DNA of 64,000 bases, from NCBI RefSeq assembly GCF_039652435.2, contig NZ_CP190246.1, positions 3,596,001-3,660,000 of the forward strand, given 5' to 3'. Source of the DNA: Niabella insulamsoli. Its GTDB lineage: Bacteria > Bacteroidota > Bacteroidia > Chitinophagales > Chitinophagaceae. This document shows, in pieces, positions 50,779-60,410 of the stretch. The first letter of the stretch is position 1. Each line of letters starts with the position of its first letter. Both the position numbers and the translations under genes were made by a program. Under the pieces are notes generated by a model, which saw only the letters and a program-made list of their open reading frames with translations, did no database searches and was not told the DNA's origin.

Positions 50779-52185
50779 ATGAAAAAGTACATTCCCATAT
50801 TATTGTTATCCTCTATCGTCTTATTCCATGCGTGTAGCAAGAGTGATGGAGATATTCCGCAGCCGCCGGAGCCTCAGCCACCGGAACAAGAAGAAATGAT
50901 CCTGCCGAAAAAGCAAATGAGGGCTACCTGGATGGCGACGGTTTGGGGCCTCGACTGGCCGCAGGGCGATTACAATGTGACCTCTCAAAAACAACAATAT
51001 CTTGCGTATCTGGACAAATTCGTTCAGCTGAATATGAACGCAGTTTTTGTTCAAATAAAAGGGATGGGCGATGCATTTTATAATTCTCCTTATGAACCCT
51101 GGAGCGCTAACATTTCAGGTACAAGGGGGCAGAACCCGGGCTATGATGTGCTAAAGTTTATGATTGACGAAGCCCATGCCAGAAATATTGAATTTCACGC
51201 GTGGATTAACCCGTTCAGGATTGCCACCCGCGCCAGCAATGCCTCCCCCTACCCTCCGCTCCACAGCTCCATTCCTGCCAATTGGGTAGTTAGCCACGAG
51301 AAGTGGCAGACCTACAACCCGGCTGTTCCTGAAGCGAGACAACGCCTGGCTGATATCGTAAAAGATATCATTACCAAGTACAATGTAGATGGTATACATA
51401 TGGATGATTATTTTTATCCCGACCCTTCAGCTGCCGGGCAGATGGTGTCAGATGCCGGGGACTACGCAACCTACGGCGCTGGCATCGCAACCATAGAAGA
51501 TTTTCGCAGAAGCAATGTGGACAAAGCCATCAAGGGCGTGCACGACATTATCGTAGCTACCAAACCCGAAGTTGTATTCTCCATTTCACCTACCTCAGAT
51601 TTTGCCTACAACAGGAACACGCTCTATGCTGATATTAAAAAATGGGCAACGGAAGGGTGGATGGATGTTGTGATCCCGCAAATCTACCATAACAGCAGCT
51701 TTGCGAGCAGACTGAACGAATGGGATATTTTCAATAACAAGCCTCATTTGATGATCGGGCACGGGTACTATCTGATGACGAGCACTTCAGAACTTACCAA
51801 TCAATTTACACTTACGAAAAACAAAAAAGCCGTCGTTGGAAATCTGTTGTATAGCGCTAAATACCTCAATGAAAATCCATCTTTGACCGCCAAATTGGCT
51901 GAACTGTTTGCACACCCCGCCGTTATACCTTTTTTAGGTAGAAGCGTGGCGCCGGATGCTGCCGTTCCGCAAAATGTAAGAATAGAAAATGGCGTTTTAA
52001 AATGGAACACCAGCGGCGCTGTTAAATCAGTGGTTTATTATGCCGCAGATCTGAAAACAGAAAGCCGTGTAATGACTATTACAAACGCCACGCAGTTCAA
52101 CGCAGGCTTGTCAGGACACTACGCGGTTACTACTTTAAATGCTGATAATAAAGAGAGTGCTGTGTCGGCAATTGTGACGAAATAA
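50779..52185 (+). CDS. family 10 glycosyl-hydrolase-like lipoprotein (GHL10, DUF187)
   Basis: A 468-residue lipoprotein (signal ending LFHACSKSDGD) with a Pro/Glu-rich linker and a (beta/alpha)8 catalytic domain: PKKQMRATWMATVWGLDWPQGD, AVFVQIKGMGDAFYNS, EFHAWINPFRIA, VDGIHMDDYFYPDPSA and VFSISPTSDFAYNR. The acidic residues of DGIHMDDYF and the tryptophan-rich strand ends fit the YngK/GHL10 family, proposed glycosidases with unsettled substrates. The C-terminal about 80 residues form a separate beta domain. It is the last gene of the first Sus-like operon. Confidence 0.88.
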   Translation: MKKYIPILLLSSIVLFHACSKSDGDIPQPPEPQPPEQEEMILPKKQMRATWMATVWGLDWPQGDYNVTSQKQQYLAYLDKFVQLNMNAVFVQIKGMGDAFYNSPYEPWSANISGTRGQNPGYDVLKFMIDEAHARNIEFHAWINPFRIATRASNASPYPPLHSSIPANWVVSHEKWQTYNPAVPEARQRLADIVKDIITKYNVDGIHMDDYFYPDPSAAGQMVSDAGDYATYGAGIATIEDFRRSNVDKAIKGVHDIIVATKPEVVFSISPTSDFAYNRNTLYADIKKWATEGWMDVVIPQIYHNSSFASRLNEWDIFNNKPHLMIGHGYYLMTSTSELTNQFTLTKNKKAVVGNLLYSAKYLNENPSLTAKLAELFAHPAVIPFLGRSVAPDAAVPQNVRIENGVLKWNTSGAVKSVVYYAADLKTESRVMTITNATQFNAGLSGHYAVTTLNADNKESAVSAIVTK

Positions 52186-52213
52186 TTCAAAGCCAAGCAA
52201 AAAGAAAAACAAT

Positions 52214-52221
52214 TATCTTTA
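52214..52221 (+). promoter_or_regulatory. candidate -7 box for the DeoR-type regulator
   Basis: TATCTTTA in the string TTATCTTTAGTA, which also occurs before the first SusC gene, 23 bp before the GTG start at 52245. Confidence 0.35.
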
Positions 52222-52244
52222 GTAACGAGTTTAATAGAATAAAG

Positions 52245-52994
52245 GTGCTTAAAAAAGAACGCCAGGCCTATATACTGCATCAACTGAACTTGCACAACAA
52301 AGTGTTGAGTGTTGATTTGTGCAGCGAAATAGCAGTTTCTGAAGATACGATTCGACGGGATCTCCAGGAACTATCAGAAGCAGGACAACTAATAAAAGTT
52401 CACGGCGGCGCGCTTTCAATGGCCTTTAACGAAGTGCAGTTTGAGCCGGTGAACGTGTATTCGCAAACTCAGAAGAAAACTATCGTACACAAGGCGCTGC
52501 AACTTATTCAGAATGGCATGTTTATTATCACAAGCGGAGGCACGACCATTCTGGAGCTAATCAGAGCCTTACCACCCAACCTGAAGCTCACTATTATGAC
52601 CGGCAGCATCCCCGTGATCAACGCGTGCATGGTGCACCCGAAAATCGAAGTGGTTGTAATTGGTGATAAATTGTCGAAAGACTCGAAAATAACCGTCGGC
52701 GCCGAGGCTATTCAAAAGATCAGCCATGTAAATGCAGATCTGTGCTTTTTGGGAACGAACGCCCTCGATATTGATCATGGTGTAACGGACAACGACTGGG
52801 AAGTGGTTCAAATCAAAAGAGCCATGGTACGCTCAGCTTCAAAAGTCATTTGTATGACGATTTCGGAAAAATTGCAAACTTACCAGCCCATCAGTGTTTG
52901 CAAAGCAAAAGAAATTGATTATTTAATCACTGAACTTGAGCCCACAAATCCCTTCGTTAAGCCATTTATTGAAGCTGGTTTGACAGTAATGTAA
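52245..52994 (+). CDS. DeoR/GlpR-family transcriptional regulator
   Basis: A 249-residue repressor-type regulator. The N-terminal winged helix shows KKERQAYILHQLNLHNKVLSVDLC followed by SEDTIRRDLQELSEAGQLIKVHGGAL, the diagnostic DeoR signature. The C-terminal domain is sugar-phosphate-isomerase-like (ITSGGTTILELIRALPPNLKLTIMTGS, DLCFLGTNALDIDHGVTDND) and binds a phosphorylated sugar effector. GTG at 52245 is the start. Lying between the two SusC/SusD units, it may respond to a sugar phosphate derived from the imported glycan and control one or both. Confidence 0.93.
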   Translation: MLKKERQAYILHQLNLHNKVLSVDLCSEIAVSEDTIRRDLQELSEAGQLIKVHGGALSMAFNEVQFEPVNVYSQTQKKTIVHKALQLIQNGMFIITSGGTTILELIRALPPNLKLTIMTGSIPVINACMVHPKIEVVVIGDKLSKDSKITVGAEAIQKISHVNADLCFLGTNALDIDHGVTDNDWEVVQIKRAMVRSASKVICMTISEKLQTYQPISVCKAKEIDYLITELEPTNPFVKPFIEAGLTVM

Positions 52995-53030
52995 AATTTC
53001 GGAACAACTATACTCTTTAAATTAGCAATT

Positions 53031-56000
53031 ATGAGGAAATCCTTTATGCCTTTGCTCTTATCATTGGTGCTATTAACCGCGTTGCCAGGCTTCGCGTGGG
53101 CACAGCAGCGAACTGTAACCGGTGTCGTCTCTAACACGGCCGGACAACAATTAACCGGAGCAACGATAGTGGTCCGAGGGACAACGCTTGCGGCCACTAC
53201 AGACGCGAACGGAAGATTTACTATTTCTGCAGCTACCGGAAACGTGCTGGAGTTTTCTCATGTAGGTTATGAAACGCGAACCATCACGCTGAAAAATGAA
53301 ACACAGTTAGCCATCACGCTGACTTCTTCTACCAACGATTTGGACGAAGTCGTAGTTGTAGCAATGGACCAAAAAAGAAATCCGCGTTCGCTGAGTTTTT
53401 CAACTCAAACGGTTGATGGCGAGGATATCAAAGATGCGCAACGTGAAAACTTTGTCAATTCGTTGCAGGGACGCGTGGCTGGTATCACCATCAATCCAAC
53501 ATCCGGAACGGCGGGCGCCAGTTCACAAATTGTTTTACGTGGGTTCAACTCTATGTCTCTCGACAACTCACCGCTCTTTGTCATCGATGGTATTATTTTG
53601 GATAACAGCACTACAAATACAGGGGCTCTTACCGGCACCAGCGAAAACAGAAGGGAAGATTTTACGAATAGGGTCGCAGATTTAAACCCCAATGATATCG
53701 CGAGCATCACCGTATTGAAGGGACCCGAAGCCACGGCTTTGTATGGTAGCCAGGCAAGTTCCGGAGCCATCATTATAACCACCAAAAAGGGCGGAACCAA
53801 AGGAATAAAAATAAACTATGATAACAGTTTTCGCTTTTCCAGGCTCACGCGTTTCCCTGAAACCATCAGCCTTTATAACAACGGAACCAACGGCGATTAT
53901 TCTGAAACCTTTACTTCCTTCGGCCCCAAATACGCCGATACTACAACACTTTACCCTAATTATGAGAACTTCTTTAAAACAGGGTTTGCGCAGACTCATA
54001 ACCTGTCGGTTGACTTTGGCGGGAAAGTTTCCAGTTTCAGAGTTTCAGGATCGATATTCGATCAGGATGGCTTTATACCAGCAAATAATTATAATCGCTA
54101 TAACCTAAGAATTACGAATAATACTAAAATTGGAAAATGGATAGAAATTAATCCCCAGGTCGCCTTTTCAAATTCAACCAACCGTAAGGTGCTCAGAGGT
54201 GCGAGTGGATACCTGTTAAACCTGCTTACCTGGCCAGCCGATAATGATATCAGGGATTGGGAAACCTCAGACGGTTTAAAAAAGCCTTTATTCGCAGCTA
54301 ATCCAAATGGCGAAGTTGACAACCCTTTCTACAATGTTTACAGAAACCCGGGCGAAGACAAAACCAACAGGATAACGACAACCCTCGGGATCAACCTCAC
54401 TCCTTTTAAATGGTTAACGGTAAACGGAAGATTTGGCTATGATACCTACCGTACAGAAGGCTATCAGCAATATGACTCAATGTCCTACTATCTAACGCGG
54501 GCTCAAAGGGGCTGGCAGCGAAATTATCAGACAACGTATTATGGTTATAACCATTTTATCAGCGCCACAGGCACCAAAGACTTTGGAAAGCTGACCACGC
54601 GTTTAATGGCCGGTACGCAATGGCAGGATTATGAATCTCAGACGTGGTCGGTTAACGGGAACAATTTAACCAGTATGGCGCGCACAGACAGTTCCAATAC
54701 GGATCCTACTACCAGACAGTACTCATTTAATTTGCAGTTTAGAAACGGCACCCCGAATTACTATCTCAGAAGACAATTGGCCTACTTCGCCGAAGCAATG
54801 ATCGGTTGGGACAATGCACTTTTTTTAACCTACTCACACCGTTTTGAATCAAACTCGATATTTCCCCGTCATTCTAGAAACTACAACTACCCGGCCGGTG
54901 GTGTCAGCGCAATACTCTCCGATTTAATCCCCGGATTTAAATCTTCTGTTAGCGCGGTGAACTATTGGAAGGTAAGGGCATCGGTAGCTAATACAGCACG
55001 TACTGCCGGGCCATACGACAACCAGTCTGCATTTAATTTTAACACCGGCAGCGGAGGCGGATTTTATTACGGATTTACAAATGCAAACCCCGGCTTAACA
55101 CCTGAGCGTCAAAGTACGTATGAAATAGGTACAGAATTCCGTTTTCTGAAAAATCGTCTGAGTCTTGACGCAACGTATTATAATACCCGAAACAAAAACC
55201 TGATTGTACAAAACTTTAGGTTGAGCTATGGCACCGGCTTTGTACTGAATACTATGAACATCGGTGCCACCGAAAATAGAGGTTTGGAACTGGTGGTTAA
55301 TGCTGAAATTGCCAAACAGCAGGATTTTGGATGGACAATGATATTCAACTTTAATAAAATGTGGAATGAGATTACAGAGTTGCCTTCAAACATTCCGGAG
55401 TTTTATATATCGGATACCTGGATGTATGATAACGCAAGAGGTGGTGGTACTTTAAATAATCCAACAACCACAATAACCGGCAGTGGCTACCTGAGAAATA
55501 ATGCAGGGCAAATCCTGATCAACCCGCTATCCGGACTTCCTGTAATAGATGCCAACTTCCTGGTACGGGGTGACCGTAATCCGGACTTCACATTGGGCTG
55601 GATAAATAAATTCAACTATAAAAAGTTTAGCCTTAGCATGCTTTGGGATTTAAAAGTAGGTGGCGATATTTTTAATGCTACCGAAATGTACCTGACCGAT
55701 ATGGGAAGAAGCACCCGAACCGCCGATCGCGAAGTACCGCGGGTGGTAGATGGTGTACTACAGGACGGATTGGAAAACACAGATAATCCAACAAAGAATA
55801 CAATTGTTGTGACGCCTTTCAGGCAACAAGGTTATTACACAGCGCTACCGGTCGAAGAGTTTATCCAAAAAGATGTGAACTGGTTCCGACTAAGAGATAT
55901 AACGCTTGCCTATAGTTTCAGCCAGCAGCAATTGAGCTTCCTGAAAGCAGTAAAATCTTTAGGAGCTTTTGTAACCCTCACAGATCCAATCCTGATTACA

Positions 56001-56132
56001 AATTACCGCGGGGCAGACCCTCAGGTAAACGGTAATACATCCGGCTCTGCAGGGGTGGGTGGTTATGGATTCGACTATGGCAATGTAGGCATGCCTCTTA
56101 GTGTAAACATCGGTTTAAGAGTTGGTTTCTAA
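53031..56132 (+). CDS. SusC/RagA-type TonB-dependent outer-membrane transporter (second)
   Basis: A 1033-residue protein: signal peptide (cleavage near FAWAQ), carboxypeptidase-regulatory-like domain (RTVTGVVSNTAGQQLTGATIVV), a TonB box LDEVVVVAMDQKRNPRSLSF, plug with NSLQGRVAGITINPTSGTAGASSQIVLRG and PLFVIDGIILDNS, barrel ending VNIGLRVGF. It lacks an STN domain. It starts 36 bp after the DeoR gene and is followed by its SusD partner, whose start codon lies 20 bp after the stop. About 100 residues shorter than the first SusC, and only distantly similar to it. Confidence 0.95.
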   Translation: MRKSFMPLLLSLVLLTALPGFAWAQQRTVTGVVSNTAGQQLTGATIVVRGTTLAATTDANGRFTISAATGNVLEFSHVGYETRTITLKNETQLAITLTSSTNDLDEVVVVAMDQKRNPRSLSFSTQTVDGEDIKDAQRENFVNSLQGRVAGITINPTSGTAGASSQIVLRGFNSMSLDNSPLFVIDGIILDNSTTNTGALTGTSENRREDFTNRVADLNPNDIASITVLKGPEATALYGSQASSGAIIITTKKGGTKGIKINYDNSFRFSRLTRFPETISLYNNGTNGDYSETFTSFGPKYADTTTLYPNYENFFKTGFAQTHNLSVDFGGKVSSFRVSGSIFDQDGFIPANNYNRYNLRITNNTKIGKWIEINPQVAFSNSTNRKVLRGASGYLLNLLTWPADNDIRDWETSDGLKKPLFAANPNGEVDNPFYNVYRNPGEDKTNRITTTLGINLTPFKWLTVNGRFGYDTYRTEGYQQYDSMSYYLTRAQRGWQRNYQTTYYGYNHFISATGTKDFGKLTTRLMAGTQWQDYESQTWSVNGNNLTSMARTDSSNTDPTTRQYSFNLQFRNGTPNYYLRRQLAYFAEAMIGWDNALFLTYSHRFESNSIFPRHSRNYNYPAGGVSAILSDLIPGFKSSVSAVNYWKVRASVANTARTAGPYDNQSAFNFNTGSGGGFYYGFTNANPGLTPERQSTYEIGTEFRFLKNRLSLDATYYNTRNKNLIVQNFRLSYGTGFVLNTMNIGATENRGLELVVNAEIAKQQDFGWTMIFNFNKMWNEITELPSNIPEFYISDTWMYDNARGGGTLNNPTTTITGSGYLRNNAGQILINPLSGLPVIDANFLVRGDRNPDFTLGWINKFNYKKFSLSMLWDLKVGGDIFNATEMYLTDMGRSTRTADREVPRVVDGVLQDGLENTDNPTKNTIVVTPFRQQGYYTALPVEEFIQKDVNWFRLRDITLAYSFSQQQLSFLKAVKSLGAFVTLTDPILITNYRGADPQVNGNTSGSAGVGGYGFDYGNVGMPLSVNIGLRVGF

Positions 56133-56151
56133 ACAAAAAAATCATTCAGTT

Positions 56152-57786
56152 ATGAAAAAAATATTATTCGCTATAGGTGCTTTCCTCTTCTTTTTACAAA
56201 TAACAGGTTGTAGTAAAAAGATAGACGAGGCCTACTTAAGTCCCAATACTTATACCAAAGTAGCACCGCACGAATTACTACCTCAAATTATTAGCGCCAT
56301 GGCGGCCAATTATGCAGGGCATGGGCCCCTCAACGATATGAGATATGTTGGCGCCTATATCAGAAATTTTGCTTTTTACAACCCGGGCAGCATTTTCGAT
56401 GCCATGGGCTACAATCTCGGAGCCGGGGACGTAGCGCAATCAACCTGGCGGATGCATTATTATGATATAGGGCAGAATAACCAAAGAATGATGGAGTGGG
56501 CGGCAGAAGAAGAAAAATGGGAATATGTTGGTGTGGGAAAGGCCATTGAGGCATGGAGCTGGATGGTGCTTACAGATTATTATGGGCAGGCAATCGTGAC
56601 CCCCGCCTTTAATACCGATCAATTGGTTTTTCCTTATGACACCGAGGAAACAGCCTATAACAAAATCAAACAAACGGCTTTTGAGGCCTTAGAGAATCTC
56701 AATAAAGTCAGCAGCCCCGATGCAAACTTCGCTACCGCCGATGAATTTTTTTATAAAGGGAATATTGAACATTGGAAAAAATTTGCAAACGGCGTTTTGG
56801 CAAGATACTATAACCATTTTAGCAATAAAGCATCTTACAAGCCAGATTCCGCAATCTACTATGCCGATAGGGCAATGAGTACGGTAGACGAAATAGCAAG
56901 CGTTAAATTCGCGGCTACTAATGTTTCAGCAACCAATAATTTTTGGGGGCCTTTTAGAAATAACTTCACTGGAACATCAACCTCCAGCCCTACCGCTATT
57001 CGGCAAAACGCTTACATTGCTAATATACTTAACGGAACGAACAGCGAGTTTTTAGGCGTTGAAGACCCAAGAGCTTGGTATATGCTTAGGGGGAACAGCA
57101 ACGGAACAATCGTTGGGGTTGAAAGTTCGCTTGGTCAGGGTGTCATACCCGCCGCTGACCGGCCCGAAACGTTTTTCGGAGTAAGCCAAAATCCATCAGC
57201 ATCCAACACCGCGCCTACCAACGATAACAATTGCCGGTTCCTGTTTAAAAATAACTCACCCATGCCGATCCTTACGCCCACGGAGATGAAGTTCATCAAG
57301 GCGGAGGCCGCTTTTAGAAAGGGTGACCGAGCTACAGCATTACAAGCTTATATTGAGGGAATCAACGCTCATTTTGATATGTTGACCACGGTTTATAATC
57401 AAAGTATACCCGAAGGCAAAGAAATCACGAGCGCTAATAAAGCTGCCTACCTGGCCAACCCCTTGATTGTTCCGGCCTCCGGGGCTGGGCTAACATTGTC
57501 GAAAATCATGATGCAAAAATACATTGCTATGTTCGGCTTTGGCATTTTAGAAACATGGTTAGATATGCGTCGCTATCATTATACCGATCTGGACCCGCAA
57601 ACCGGCAAACAAGTTTATGCAGACTTCGCGGTAGAATCCCTGCCAGACTATAATAACGGAGAATTCATCTACCGATATTACCCTCGCTACAATTCCGAAT
57701 ATGTATGGAATTTACAATCGCTCAGAGATATCGGCGCTACAGAAAATAACTACCATACAAGAAAACTGTGGATTGTCGAACCATAA
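56152..57786 (+). CDS. SusD/RagB-family lipoprotein (SusD-like group 2)
   Basis: A 544-residue lipoprotein with signal FLFFLQITGCSKKIDE (lipidated Cys near residue 20). The mature part begins YLSPNTYTKVAPHELLPQIISAMAAN, as in the SusD-like-2 group, and has MRYVGAYIRNF, NQRMMEWAAEEEKWEYVGVGKAIEAWSWMVLTDYYG (TPR-like) and EMKFIKAEAAFRKGDRATALQAYIEGINAH, ending with QKYIAMFGFGILETWLDMRRY. The start at 56152 places the signal at the N-terminus; an in-frame ATG 30 bp upstream overlaps the SusC stop. Confidence 0.93.
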   Translation: MKKILFAIGAFLFFLQITGCSKKIDEAYLSPNTYTKVAPHELLPQIISAMAANYAGHGPLNDMRYVGAYIRNFAFYNPGSIFDAMGYNLGAGDVAQSTWRMHYYDIGQNNQRMMEWAAEEEKWEYVGVGKAIEAWSWMVLTDYYGQAIVTPAFNTDQLVFPYDTEETAYNKIKQTAFEALENLNKVSSPDANFATADEFFYKGNIEHWKKFANGVLARYYNHFSNKASYKPDSAIYYADRAMSTVDEIASVKFAATNVSATNNFWGPFRNNFTGTSTSSPTAIRQNAYIANILNGTNSEFLGVEDPRAWYMLRGNSNGTIVGVESSLGQGVIPAADRPETFFGVSQNPSASNTAPTNDNNCRFLFKNNSPMPILTPTEMKFIKAEAAFRKGDRATALQAYIEGINAHFDMLTTVYNQSIPEGKEITSANKAAYLANPLIVPASGAGLTLSKIMMQKYIAMFGFGILETWLDMRRYHYTDLDPQTGKQVYADFAVESLPDYNNGEFIYRYYPRYNSEYVWNLQSLRDIGATENNYHTRKLWIVEP

Positions 57787-57813
57787 AATTCGTTAGATTT
57801 AAACTAATATAAA

Positions 57814-58626
57814 ATGAAAATCAAATTATTAATACCGTTGTTGGCGCTGCTCGTATCAGTTGTCCTGTCATGCTCTAAAGAAGATAATGAAGGCATTAAA
57901 TCGACATTCGATACCAATTTAGACGGAAACGCTCAATTAAAGGTAAATCTTGCATCAGTCTATAGATCCAACCCTCAATTCAGAATCAGGATCAATGACC
58001 AAATTATTACAGACCCTTTTCCTGCTCGAGAACCCTACCCGGGCGGCGGTTATAACACCGGCGGGGGAAGTTCAGCTAACTTTTTAGCTATTCCCGCCGG
58101 CAATGTTAAAGTCACTGTTTTTATTCCCTTCACTAAAACCGGAAGCTGGGAAGATACACTTCGTTTCGCGCAGGATTCGATACGTATTTATGAAACAACC
58201 ATCAATGTAGAAGCCGGTAAACATTACAGTTTGCATACCGCTGATACGGCGAATAATTTCAAAAATGCCCTAATAGAAGAATCTCTTGCGTTAACAAACG
58301 ATACACTCCCGCATTTTAAATTTGTGAATCTGATGCCGAATGTGCCGGCGCTCGACTTGTATTTGGGTACGGTGAAAGTCGCATCAAATATCAGCTATTT
58401 AAGTTCCAGCCCCGAGTTTATTATTGATCCTACTGTAAATACATCTACAAGTTGGACCATAAGGCCAGCCGGAGCTTTGCCCACTTCGACCGCGGTAGCG
58501 ACTTACAGTAGTGCAAGCACCATTTTGAGGGGAAGAAAATACACCGCTTTCGCCATGGGTTATAGTGGACTTTCCGGAACTTCGGAACCCAGGCGCCCAT
58601 TCATCTCCTTTTATCTAATAAGATAG
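57814..58626 (+). CDS. DUF4397-like lipoprotein of the second SusCD unit
   Basis: A 270-residue lipoprotein (signal ending VVLSCSKED, Cys near residue 20). The mature protein is beta-rich: LKVNLASVYRSNPQFRIRINDQIITDPFP, GNVKVTVFIPFTKTGSWE, then a second domain LPHFKFVNLMPNVPALDLYLGTVKVASNISYL and a C-terminal RKYTAFAMGYSGL. The phrase FVNLMPNVPALDLYLG resembles DUF4397, a beta-sandwich domain found in exported Bacteroidota proteins. Probably surface exposed and glycan-binding, inferred from context. A terminator follows directly. Confidence 0.7.
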   Translation: MKIKLLIPLLALLVSVVLSCSKEDNEGIKSTFDTNLDGNAQLKVNLASVYRSNPQFRIRINDQIITDPFPAREPYPGGGYNTGGGSSANFLAIPAGNVKVTVFIPFTKTGSWEDTLRFAQDSIRIYETTINVEAGKHYSLHTADTANNFKNALIEESLALTNDTLPHFKFVNLMPNVPALDLYLGTVKVASNISYLSSSPEFIIDPTVNTSTSWTIRPAGALPTSTAVATYSSASTILRGRKYTAFAMGYSGLSGTSEPRRPFISFYLIR

Positions 58627-58651
58627 AAAAGGCATAAAATTGTTTAATAAA

Positions 58652-58677
58652 CCGTCGGCGTCCCGGCGGCTTTTTTT
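58652..58677 (+). terminator. intrinsic terminator after the second Sus-like operon
   Basis: Stem CCGTCGG / CCGGCGG (seven pairs, one G-U), 4-nt loop, then CTTTTTTT. Confidence 0.8.
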
Positions 58678-58705
58678 GCACTATAACCTTTTAACGGTCG
58701 TGCTG

Positions 58706-60106
58706 CTACCCAAAAAACACATAACTTACTGCGATAGCAGTTAGAATACCCGCCAGATCTGCGAGCAGCATTGCGCCAACAGAGTAGCGGGTATTTTTTA
58801 TGCCTACTGCACCAAAATAAACGGCAATAATATAAAAGGTGGTATCGGCCGAGCCACGAAATACCGAAGTGAGGTTTCCGGCAAAAGAATCTGGGCCGTG
58901 TGTTTTCAGAGTATCTATCATCATGGCGCGGGCGCCGCTTCCACTAAAGGGTTTAAGTATCGCGGTGGGCAACGCATCCACTATCCGCGCATCGCCGCCA
59001 AAAAAAGCAAACGCCGCCTTTATGCCATCCATAATAAAATCAAACGCCCCGCTGTTGCGCAGAAGGCTGATCGCTACCAGCAACCCCACCAGGTAAGGAA
59101 TAATTTTTACCGCCGTTTCAAAGCCGCCTTTTGCGCCATCCACAAAAGCATCAAAAATGGGCGCTTTTTTATAAATCGCCCCGGCGATGATGAGCAGGAA
59201 AATCAGCAGGATCAGGCCATTGCTCAATGTGGTCGAAAATAATTGTACACCCTGGATATCAAGTGTGCGAACATACACGATCAGTGCGGTAAACAGCGCG
59301 GTAATACCAAGCACCCAACCTAAAATTACGGGCTGGAAAACCTTGATGCCCTGCTTAAATGAAACGATAACCATTGCCGTGATAGTCGCCACAAAAGTGG
59401 CAATCATACAGGGAATAAAAATTTCTGTCGGGAATTGAGATTTCAAAGCCACACGGTCGGCAATGATCACCGTTGGTATTAATGTAAGGCCTGACGCATG
59501 CAGGCATAAAAACATGATTTGCGCATTGGTAGCTTTTGATTTATCAGGATTTAATTCCTGCAGGCTTTCCATTGATTTAATTCCGAACGGCGTGGCTGCA
59601 TTATCCAGTCCCAATAAATTGGCAGAAAAATTCATTACCATATGTCCCATCGCCGGATGGTTTTTGGGCACTTCCGGAAAAATTTTAGAGAAGAAGGGGC
59701 CTATAATCTTTGATAAAAACCTTACGCCGCCGGCCTGTTCGGCAATGTTCATAAATCCGAGAAAAAGCGCCATGATCCCGATGAGCCCGATGCATAACAT
59801 GACGGCATCTTTGGTGGTATCAAACACACCATTAGTGGCTTGCAGGCTGTACACCTTGAGGCGCCCGTCGGTTGACGCAGCCACCTGGCGGCCTTTCCAG
59901 ATCCCTACGGCCCCCGTTTCAACTTTTGAACGAATGTCTTCCGGAACGTCCGTAGCCAACATCTCCTGCACATAAGTCGTATCCCCGCTTTTGCCCGTAA
60001 CCATTTGCGTGAAGATTTGCTCCTGGCCATCTTGAAAAACAAACCTGCCGAGCGCTACGGCTAATGCTATAATAATAAAGGCACTCCAAATCCTGCTTAA
60101 TACCAT
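58706..60106 (-). CDS. fused SpmA/SpmB-type nucleoside-recognition membrane protein
   Basis: A 466-residue polytopic protein carrying two nucleoside-recognition (gate) domains: an N-terminal SpmA-like half (AVMLCIGLIGIMALFLGFMNIAEQAGGVRFLSKIIGPFFSKIFPEV, NLLGLDNAATPFGIKSMESLQ) and a C-terminal SpmB-like half (AVKIIPYLVGLLVAISLLRNSGAFDFIM, LPTAILKPFSGSGARAMMIDTL). In Bacillus the two halves are separate spore-maturation proteins; fused forms are common in non-sporulating Bacteroidota and their transport substrate is unknown. ATG at 60106 (MVLSRIWSAFIIIALAVALG) is used; the frame is open further upstream without conserved features. Confidence 0.85.
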   Translation of the reverse strand: MVLSRIWSAFIIIALAVALGRFVFQDGQEQIFTQMVTGKSGDTTYVQEMLATDVPEDIRSKVETGAVGIWKGRQVAASTDGRLKVYSLQATNGVFDTTKDAVMLCIGLIGIMALFLGFMNIAEQAGGVRFLSKIIGPFFSKIFPEVPKNHPAMGHMVMNFSANLLGLDNAATPFGIKSMESLQELNPDKSKATNAQIMFLCLHASGLTLIPTVIIADRVALKSQFPTEIFIPCMIATFVATITAMVIVSFKQGIKVFQPVILGWVLGITALFTALIVYVRTLDIQGVQLFSTTLSNGLILLIFLLIIAGAIYKKAPIFDAFVDGAKGGFETAVKIIPYLVGLLVAISLLRNSGAFDFIMDGIKAAFAFFGGDARIVDALPTAILKPFSGSGARAMMIDTLKTHGPDSFAGNLTSVFRGSADTTFYIIAVYFGAVGIKNTRYSVGAMLLADLAGILTAIAVSYVFFG

Positions 60107-60271
60107 AATCAGTAAAAATAATACTTTTATTAACCCGAGTTTAGAATATATGGCAGCGAAATTGCGTCGCACAGCGTCGGCAATATACAAATGGCATCCT
60201 ACATATTTGATCGCGCCGCGGCTTGCTGGCAATTAAAGCCAGCCCTCTTACAGCTATTCGGCCATAACACT

Positions 60272-60279
60272 TAACTTTG
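60272..60279 (+). promoter_or_regulatory. candidate -7 box for ychF
   Basis: TAACTTTG, a full TAnnTTTG match; the leader of about 130 nt would contain the shared element at 60327-60386. Confidence 0.4.
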
Positions 60280-60326
60280 CGAACTTTTACGGACAAATCC
60301 GTTTAGGCCGGCTGGGAATTGTATCG

Positions 60327-60386
60327 CAGTACAAGAGTGCGACGCAAAACAGCTGATCAGTGTTCATCAACCGGGTCAAAAAAATT
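60327..60386 (+). repeat. leader element shared with carA, copy in front of ychF
   Basis: Begins CAGTACAAGAGTGCGACGCA, then AAACAGCTGAT, matching the copy at 42551; after about 31 bases similarity weakens but both continue to a CCGG-containing part and an A run. Both copies are oriented with the downstream gene. Confidence 0.6.
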
Positions 60387-60410
60387 AACAATCGAAAATC
60401 TTAAATAGCA

